From Leucobacter ruminantium (GTDB lineage: Bacteria; Actinomycetota; Actinomycetes; Actinomycetales; Microbacteriaceae), in the NCBI RefSeq assembly GCF_017565705.1, contig NZ_JAGDYL010000008.1, positions 1 through 64,000 of the forward strand: a stretch of DNA of 64,000 nucleotides. The letters are read 5' to 3'. Both the position numbers and the translations under genes were made by a program. Of the stretch, positions 58,838-64,000 are shown one piece after another; position 1 is the first letter of the stretch; each line of letters opens with the position of its first letter. The notes under the pieces were generated by a model. It searched no databases and was not told the origin of the DNA. It saw nothing but the letters and a program-made list of their open reading frames with translations.

Positions 58838-58936
58838 GTGGGTTCAGTCATCAAGAAGCGCCGCAAGCGCATGTCCAAGAAGAAGCACCGCAAGCTGCTT
58901 CGCAAGACGCGTCACCAGCGCCGCAACAAGAAGTAG
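58838..58936 (+). CDS. Small ribosomal protein bS22 (AURKAIP1/COX24-type)
   Basis: 32 residues, of which about two thirds are Lys, Arg or His: it starts [20 protein letters not shown] and ends RRNKK. This matches the actinobacterial small-subunit protein bS22 first seen in mycobacterial ribosome structures. GTG start at 58838 with TGAGGTAACC before it. Too short to be picked by length alone. A hairpin with a TTTT tail follows. Confidence 0.88.
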   Translation: MGSVIKKRRKRMSKKKHRKLLRKTRHQRRNKK

Positions 58937-58959
58937 TCGCCGCCCTCGGGGAGCGATGC

Positions 58960-58990
58960 AGGCGCCGGGCCCTCGGGCTCGGCGCCTTTT
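58960..58990 (+). terminator. Rho-independent terminator after bS22
   Basis: Stem AGGCGCCG (58960-58967) with CGGCGCCT (58980-58987) around a 12-base loop that can extend the pairing, then TTTT. Confidence 0.8.
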
Positions 58991-59047
58991 CTCGTGCGCG
59001 GGCGTCTGTTCGCGCGTCGGAACCCGCTCTCGATAGACTGGTGCATC

Positions 59048-59341
59048 GTGAAGACCGCGCTGATCACCCTCATCGGCAAGCCCGGCTGCCACCTCTGCGA
59101 CGACGCCAGGGCGGTGATCGACGAGGTGCGCGCCGAGCTCTCGGGGCGAGGGATCCCGACGGAGTTCGCGGAGCTCGACATCCTGACGGATCCCGAGCTC
59201 GCAAGGCTGCACTCCGAGGACATCCCCGTCGTGCAGATCGACGGTCGCAGGCATGCGATTCACCGGGTGGATCCGTCGCGATTCTCAGCCGCCGTCGAGC
59301 GCGCGGCGAGGAAGCGCCGCTTGCCGTTCCTGTCCCGTTAG
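59048..59341 (+). CDS. Glutaredoxin family protein (NrdH/DUF836-like)
   Basis: 97 residues, thioredoxin fold. Redox pair Cys14-X-X-Cys17 in GKPGCHLCDDA, cis-Pro in DIPVVQIDG. This form is common as an uncharacterised glutaredoxin-like protein in actinobacteria. GTG 59048 is chosen; TAGACT lies eight bases before it and there is no ribosome site. It follows bS22 after a terminator, so it has its own promoter. Confidence 0.85.
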   Translation: MKTALITLIGKPGCHLCDDARAVIDEVRAELSGRGIPTEFAELDILTDPELARLHSEDIPVVQIDGRRHAIHRVDPSRFSAAVERAARKRRLPFLSR

Positions 59342-59412
59342 CCGTCGGCGCCCAGGGCCGAGGGCCGGCGGAAGTCGCCCGCACCACCCAGAAACCGTAA
59401 AGAGGAACCCGA

Positions 59413-59715
59413 ATGACCCTGCGCCACATCGTGAGTTGGAAGCTGAGCGGCGAGACCCGCGAGCAGCGCGACGCCCAGGCCGGCGAGATCGCCGACGCCC
59501 TGCTGCGCCTGAACGGCGTGGTGCCGAGCGTGCGCGCGCTCGACGTGCGCCGCAACGAACTGTTCGACGGCGACAACTACGACGTGACGCTGATCGCCGA
59601 CTTCGACGACGCCGACGGGCTCGCCGCCTACGCCTCGCACCCCGAGCACCTCGTCGCCGTCGACGTCGTGAAGCGGTACGCGATCGGGCGTGTCGCCACC
59701 GACTTCACGGTCTGA
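59413..59715 (+). CDS. Dabb (stress-responsive alpha/beta barrel) family protein
   Basis: 100 residues. Starts with LRHIVSWKL and has the ADFDDADGLAAYASHPEH motif (about 62-79) typical of Dabb domains, which form dimeric barrels. Function unknown, possibly a stress or small oxygenase-like role. ATG 59413 follows AAAGAGGAA. Convergent with the SDR gene. Confidence 0.9.
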   Translation: MTLRHIVSWKLSGETREQRDAQAGEIADALLRLNGVVPSVRALDVRRNELFDGDNYDVTLIADFDDADGLAAYASHPEHLVAVDVVKRYAIGRVATDFTV

Positions 59716-59726
59716 GGGTAACGGGG

Positions 59727-60419
59727 TCAGTGTCTGGCGATCTCGACGCGCGGACGCACGGCGAGATCGGTGATCTGCACGTCGGCCGGAGCGTCGACGA
59801 CGAAGCGCACTGCCTCGGCGACCGACTCGGGGCGGATGCACCGCGAGGCATCGGCGCGATCGCCCGCGAGCCCCTGCCACATCTCGGTGTCGGTGGGGCC
59901 CGGCGCGACCGTGGCGACGCGCACCCGGTGCGGTTCCTCGTCGATGCGCAGCACGTCTGCGACCGCCTTGAGCGCGTGCTTGGTCGCCGTGTAGATCGCG
60001 TTCCCCGGCGCCGGCCGGGTGCTCGCCCCGGAGCCGATGAAGACCACCGTGCCGCGCGACTCGCGCAGCAGGGGAAGCGCGAGGCGGGTGAGCACGGCCT
60101 GCGCCGTGACGTTCACGGCGAAGTGCTCGGCCCACTCCTCGGCGGGAGCGTCGGCGACGGGGTAGGCGCGCGCGATGGCCGCCGCGTTCACGAGCACGTC
60201 GAGCCGTTCGAGGCCCGCGACCCCGCCGGCGAGCCCGGTCTCGTCGGTGATGTCGAGCCGCCACTTCTCGGCGCCGGTGTCGGCGGCCACGGCGTCGAGG
60301 CGGTCGGCGTTGCGGCCGACGGCGACGACGCGATGCGTGCGCGCCAGGTCGCGGACGATCTCACGGCCCATGCCTCCGGTGGCTCCGGTGACGAGGGCGA
60401 CGGGACGGGAAACGGTCAT
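59727..60419 (-). CDS. Short-chain dehydrogenase/reductase
   Basis: 230 residues, classical SDR. Cofactor motif TGATGGMG (11-18), NAAAIA-type motif (VNAAAIA near 83), Ser of GSGAS near 136 and the catalytic YxxxK (YTATK) near 149. It oxidises or reduces an alcohol or keto group; the substrate is unknown. ATG 60419 with GAGGAG upstream overlaps the stop of the large FAD protein gene (ATGA), so they are co-translated. Confidence 0.9.
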   Translation of the reverse strand: MTVSRPVALVTGATGGMGREIVRDLARTHRVVAVGRNADRLDAVAADTGAEKWRLDITDETGLAGGVAGLERLDVLVNAAAIARAYPVADAPAEEWAEHFAVNVTAQAVLTRLALPLLRESRGTVVFIGSGASTRPAPGNAIYTATKHALKAVADVLRIDEEPHRVRVATVAPGPTDTEMWQGLAGDRADASRCIRPESVAEAVRFVVDAPADVQITDLAVRPRVEIARH

Positions 60420-62542
60420 CTGGGACTCCTCACGGTGCGAAGGGCGCTGCGCGCGACCCGGTCGGTCTCCCTCAGCATAGGGGGGTCTGTGCCCGGCATC
60501 GGGCTGATGATGGTGCCGTGCACCGCCTCGTCGACGGGGATTCCCGCGATGTGCACGCTCGGATCGGGGGAGCCGTCGGCGCGCAGCAGTCGACCGGTTT
60601 CGACCTCGAGATCGAACGCCCCGGTCGCGACGGGGGATCCCTGCCGGGTCGTCACCTCGAAGGCCCGGGCGCGCCCGCTCGCGAGCAGGCTCTGCGCGAG
60701 CGGGTCGGCCGTCTCGGCGAGGCGGTGGGCGTGCATCCAAGCGTCGATCAGCACGGGGGCCGTCACCTCGGAGTCGATGACCGCCTCGGAGCGGGCTGTG
60801 AAGCCCTCGGGACCGAGTTCGACGCGCGCCTCGGGTCCGATGAAGTGCACGAGCCCCTGCCCGGCGAGTGCGAGCAGCTGCCGGTTGCGGAAGGCGGGCG
60901 GGCCGGAACCCACCATGCCGCCGAGATCGAGGAGCATCCGGTAGCCGGAGTCGCGCGACTCCGCGTCGAAGCCGCCGAGGGTGCCGACATCGCCGGCCAG
61001 CGCCCGCGCCGCGCTGATCGACCAGAGCCCGGCCTTGATCGCGCTGTCGTGGCCGAGGTCGGCCTCGCGGAGGTCATCGGCCACCCGTCGGGCGACCCAC
61101 GCGTCGAACGCGGCGGGTGAATCGAAGCGCTCGTGCACGGGGCGCATCTCGGCCGGGAGATCGAGGCGGTCAGCCGGGTCCGGGATGCAGCGTGCCGCGG
61201 CCGCCCCGATGCGCTCGGCCGTGCCGATGAGGGCTGCGAACTCGCGGGAGACCTCCGGCGCCGACGCGCGGGCCGGCGAGGGATCCCCGTCCGCGCCCTG
61301 CCCGGCCAGTTCGCGCGTGAGCGCGGCTTCGATCTCGGTCCTGAGCTCGACGCTCGTCGCCGTGACGGCCGATGGGCGGACGCGGAGCAGCGTCTCGGCG
61401 TGGTCGAGGTACGCGTCGGCCACGATGCGGGGCCACAGCTGCCGGTCGAAGTCGATGGGGCGCGGCGCCGACGCCCAGTCGGCCGAGCGGGCGAAGCGCT
61501 GCGCGGGCGACGGCGGCAGCGAGCCGTAGAGCGTTTTCGCGCGGAACGGCACCCCGCGCCGCGAGGTGATGTGCAGCACGGGCTCGCGGCCCGACGGCTC
61601 GTAGCGCAGCCCGCCCGGTGCCTCCGGGTCGTCGATGAAGCGGCCGCCGCGGCCGATCGTGAGAAGCGCCATCGCATCGAAGAAACCCATGCCCAGGCCG
61701 CGCACGATGGCGTGGGCCCCCGGCGCGACGCGCTCGAACGGCTGCTCCGCGGGGCTCTCGGGGCGCACCCACACGAGCTCGGGCCGTTCGGCGAGCCGTG
61801 CTTCGAAGTCCTGTTCGGCGGGTGTGGAAGCGCGCGGCATCCAGCCGGCCGCGATGATCACTGCGTCGGCGGCGACACTGCTGCCATCGGCGAGCAGCAC
61901 CGTATCGGGGCCGGAGCCGGAACCGGAACCGGCATCTGGGCCGGAGGCCGCGCCCGCCGGGCGACGCGTGTCGGCCTCTACGCCGACAGCCCGGCTGCGG
62001 TGCCGCACGACGCGCACGCGCCGCGGCAGCTCCGCGAGCGCGCGGGAGTAGCACCAGGCGAGGTACTCGCCGTAGAGCGCGCGGCTCGGGTGCGACTCGG
62101 GGCGCATCGTCGCGAGTTCGTCGCGGTAATCGGCCGCGAGCCTCGCGCGCACCGGGTGCGCTGCGAAGGTCGCGACGTGCGCGGGCGGCAGGGATCCCTC
62201 GCCCGATGCCCGCGATCCCTCGCCCGCCCGCCCGCCGTCGCGCACGAGCACGCACCACTCGTAGAGCGTGGGGCCCGGCCGCACGGGCCCCGCAACCGTG
62301 CTGCCCGGCTCGGTGAACAGCGTGACCGCGTGCGCGAGCGTGTTCATGCACAGCTCGCGGTCCTGGTCGGTACGCCAGATGCGCCCTGCGCCCGACTGCG
62401 CCTCGTCGATCACGTGGAGCTCGAGCGGTGCATCGCCCGGCAGGACCTCGTCGAGGTTCGCGCCGAGGCGCTCGATGAGCGAGGTGCCCCGGGGGCCCGC
62501 GCCGATGATGGCGATGGAGGGAGTGCGGGGCGCGGAAGGCAT
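60416..62542 (-). CDS. FAD/NAD(P)-binding oxidoreductase, large
   Basis: 708 residues. An N-terminal dinucleotide motif IIGAGPRGTSL (about 10-20) and family-typical ELCMNTLAHAVTLF follow; this looks like the FAD-NAD(P)-binding (Pfam NAD_binding_9) group of large flavoproteins. The middle (about 200-215) holds a Gly/Ser-rich low-complexity insert. ATG 62542 is chosen: TATAAC ends six bases before it, suggesting a leaderless message, and the frame to 62623 has no support. It is divergent from a peptide-type binding protein gene that often neighbours such proteins. Confidence 0.8.
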   Translation of the reverse strand: MPSAPRTPSIAIIGAGPRGTSLIERLGANLDEVLPGDAPLELHVIDEAQSGAGRIWRTDQDRELCMNTLAHAVTLFTEPGSTVAGPVRPGPTLYEWCVLVRDGGRAGEGSRASGEGSLPPAHVATFAAHPVRARLAADYRDELATMRPESHPSRALYGEYLAWCYSRALAELPRRVRVVRHRSRAVGVEADTRRPAGAASGPDAGSGSGSGPDTVLLADGSSVAADAVIIAAGWMPRASTPAEQDFEARLAERPELVWVRPESPAEQPFERVAPGAHAIVRGLGMGFFDAMALLTIGRGGRFIDDPEAPGGLRYEPSGREPVLHITSRRGVPFRAKTLYGSLPPSPAQRFARSADWASAPRPIDFDRQLWPRIVADAYLDHAETLLRVRPSAVTATSVELRTEIEAALTRELAGQGADGDPSPARASAPEVSREFAALIGTAERIGAAAARCIPDPADRLDLPAEMRPVHERFDSPAAFDAWVARRVADDLREADLGHDSAIKAGLWSISAARALAGDVGTLGGFDAESRDSGYRMLLDLGGMVGSGPPAFRNRQLLALAGQGLVHFIGPEARVELGPEGFTARSEAVIDSEVTAPVLIDAWMHAHRLAETADPLAQSLLASGRARAFEVTTRQGSPVATGAFDLEVETGRLLRADGSPDPSVHIAGIPVDEAVHGTIISPMPGTDPPMLRETDRVARSALRTVRSPR

Positions 62543-62693
62543 GGATCCGTTATACGCGGAGCGCGCTCGGATGCGCGAGGCAGATGACCGAATGTAACGA
62601 CGGGCGCGGTCGACGGCGTTCATGAACTTCTGTTACACCGATACTTTCTTCTGAGTTATATCTCGCATAACAATAGCTTGTCCCGCTCGGGCC

Positions 62694-62709
62694 CCCGCGA
62701 ATTCGCGGG
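62694..62709. repeat. 16-bp perfect palindrome in the leader of the binding-protein gene
   Basis: CCCGCGAATTCGCGGG lies 12 bases before the ribosome site (AAGGAG) of the next gene. It may be an operator or a hairpin in the leader. A second dyad, GTTAT and ATAAC with seven bases between, lies nearby at about 62655-62671. Confidence 0.65.
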
Positions 62710-62734
62710 CACATCACACTCAGAAGGAGTTCCC

Positions 62735-64000
62735 ATGAAGAAGCGCCGTGTCGCCTGGATCGGAGCCATCGCGGCCGTTGCGATCGCGATGACCGGCTGC
62801 TCCGCGGGTGCGGGCGAGGGGGAGTCGTCGGGAGGCGGCACGCTCACCTACCTCGAACCGCAGACCTGGATCACGCTCTACCCGCCGCAGGGCGGCTTCT
62901 ATCCGAACGGCGGCGTGATCAACCAGATCACCGACCGCCTGCTCTGGCAGAACCCCGAGACCCTCGAGCTCGAGCCCTGGATCGCCGCCGAGCTGCCAGA
63001 GGTCAACGCCGACGCCACCGAGTACGTCTTCAAGCTGCGCGAGGGCGTCACCTACTCGGACGGCACCCCGCTCGACGCCGAGAACGTCGTGAAGAACATC
63101 GACCTCTTCGGCAAGGGCGACCCCGACCGCGGCCTGCCGGTCTCCGAGGCCATCAACAACTACGACCACGGCGAGGTCGTCGACGAGCACACAGTGAGGT
63201 TCGTCTTCAGCGCCCCGTCGCCCGGCTTCGCGCAGGCCGTCTCCACGATCAACTCGGGCCTGCTCTCGAACGCGACGCTCGACCGCACGAGCGAGGAGTT
63301 CGGCCCGGGCAACGCGACGGAGATCATCGGCAGCGGTCCCTTCGTGATCGAGGACGAGAAGATCGGAAGCGAGCTCTCGCTCAAGACCCGAGAGGACTAC
63401 GACTGGGCGCCGGAGTCGCGCGAGCACCAGGGCGCGGCGCGCATCGACGGGGTCGATTTCATCGTCGCGAGCGAGGCCAGCGTGCGCGTCGGCACCGTGG
63501 TCTCGGGACAGGCGGATGTCGCGCGCACCATCCCCGCGCCCGACGAGAAGCAGTTCGACGCCGACGGCCTCGGCCTCGTGGCCGCGGCGACCAACGGCGT
63601 CGACAACAGCCTGAACTTCCGCTTCGGCCATCCGCTGCTGCAGGACATCCGTGTGCGGCAGGCGCTCATCGCCGGCATCGACCGCGAGGCTATCGTCGAT
63701 ACGCTCTTCACCGAGAACTATCCGCTCGCCACCGGCATCCTCGCCAAGAGCGCGCGCGGTTACACCGACACGTCGAGCTTCTACGTCTACGACCAGGACC
63801 GGGCGAAGCAGCTGCTCGACGAGGCGGGCTGGAAGCCGGGCGCCGATGGGATCCGCGAGAAGGACGGGCAGAAGCTCGAGCTCACCTTCAACGAGGCGCT
63901 GCCGCAGCCGCGCTCGAAGGAGGTCGTGACCCTCATCCAGGAACAGCTGGCGGAGATCGGCGTCGGCGTGAAGATCTTCCCCGGAGACCAGGTCGCGCAG
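62735..64000 (+). CDS. Peptide/nickel-type ABC transporter substrate-binding lipoprotein (partial)
   Basis: The first 422 codons are in the window; the 3' end is beyond it. Signal peptide with lipobox MTGC (about 19-22), then an SBP_bac_5 fold with LREGVTYSDGTPLDAENVV (about 96-114), VVDEHTVRFVFSAPSPGFAQ and the GIDREAIVDTLF helix. The sequence reads like the binding proteins of the KPN_01854 group (TIGR04028), which are encoded next to flavin enzymes. ATG 62735 has AAGGAG upstream. Ligand unknown. Confidence 0.88.
   Translation, partial: MKKRRVAWIGAIAAVAIAMTGCSAGAGEGESSGGGTLTYLEPQTWITLYPPQGGFYPNGGVINQITDRLLWQNPETLELEPWIAAELPEVNADATEYVFKLREGVTYSDGTPLDAENVVKNIDLFGKGDPDRGLPVSEAINNYDHGEVVDEHTVRFVFSAPSPGFAQAVSTINSGLLSNATLDRTSEEFGPGNATEIIGSGPFVIEDEKIGSELSLKTREDYDWAPESREHQGAARIDGVDFIVASEASVRVGTVVSGQADVARTIPAPDEKQFDADGLGLVAAATNGVDNSLNFRFGHPLLQDIRVRQALIAGIDREAIVDTLFTENYPLATGILAKSARGYTDTSSFYVYDQDRAKQLLDEAGWKPGADGIREKDGQKLELTFNEALPQPRSKEVVTLIQEQLAEIGVGVKIFPGDQVAQ

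Overview
The window is about 64 kb of very GC-rich DNA, with genes close-packed on both strands. The mix suggests an actinobacterium of the family Microbacteriaceae, possibly Leucobacter-like. Clues are a 32-residue bS22-type ribosomal protein, a class II glycyl-tRNA synthetase of the alpha2 type, a likely bifunctional Dcd, LysEG, YhgE/Pip and MMPL exporters, and many leaderless genes. The family assignment is inference from gene content and sequence style; no database was searched.

Layout. 1-520: 3' end of a 23S rRNA gene, 5S rRNA and the rrn terminator. 748-5958: a metNIQ methionine-type ABC importer followed on the same strand by a tautomerase-like protein, an aldo/keto reductase and an M20 amidohydrolase. 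5966-15459: dcd; a TetR / MMPL / YhgE exporter locus with a strong operator palindrome; a quinone oxidoreductase; a lipoate ligase with permuted domain order; a monoglyceride-lipase-like hydrolase. 15517-23167: an amine-type locus (amidohydrolase, AsnC regulator, aldehyde dehydrogenase, PuuB-like FAD oxidase, paired SMR transporters, MFS). 23381-32048: a 2-hydroxyacid dehydrogenase, a Doc toxin remnant, glyS, a CAAX protease, a degenerate protoporphyrinogen-oxidase-like protein, three small envelope proteins and hemD. 32136-40313: a catabolic locus around an IclR regulator and a formaldehyde-activating-enzyme (Fae) homologue. 40330-47292: lysG/lysE, then a citrate-type two-component system divergent from tctCBA. 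47402-54968: a DUF4870 protein, a winged-helix regulator, upp/tadA, a Fe/polyamine-type ABC importer and a small CDF-like domain protein. 55072-64000: proC, trkA/trkH with a triplicated junction, an ArsR-type regulator, bS22, a glutaredoxin-like protein, and a locus with an SDR, a large FAD protein and a peptide-type binding protein cut by the window end.

The strongest second-look items are: (1) the Fae homologue in one operon with a beta-hydroxyacid dehydrogenase and an aldehyde dehydrogenase, divergent from a cyclase plus TPP-decarboxylase operon; (2) an MMPL transporter whose C-terminus resembles a vestigial ABC ATPase, with a REP-like palindrome and an Asn-Gly repeat inserted in its middle loop; (3) three tandem 64-bp copies of the trkH stop / trkA start junction, giving two 23-codon mini-ORFs that could relay ribosomes; (4) GAGGGATC, found roughly 45-50 times where a few are expected; (5) a dispersed inverted repeat at gene 3' ends that often supplies the stop codon; (6) a consistent TAnnnT-N6..8-RTG arrangement marking leaderless genes.

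No tRNA genes, CRISPR arrays, insertion sequences or prophage were recognised.
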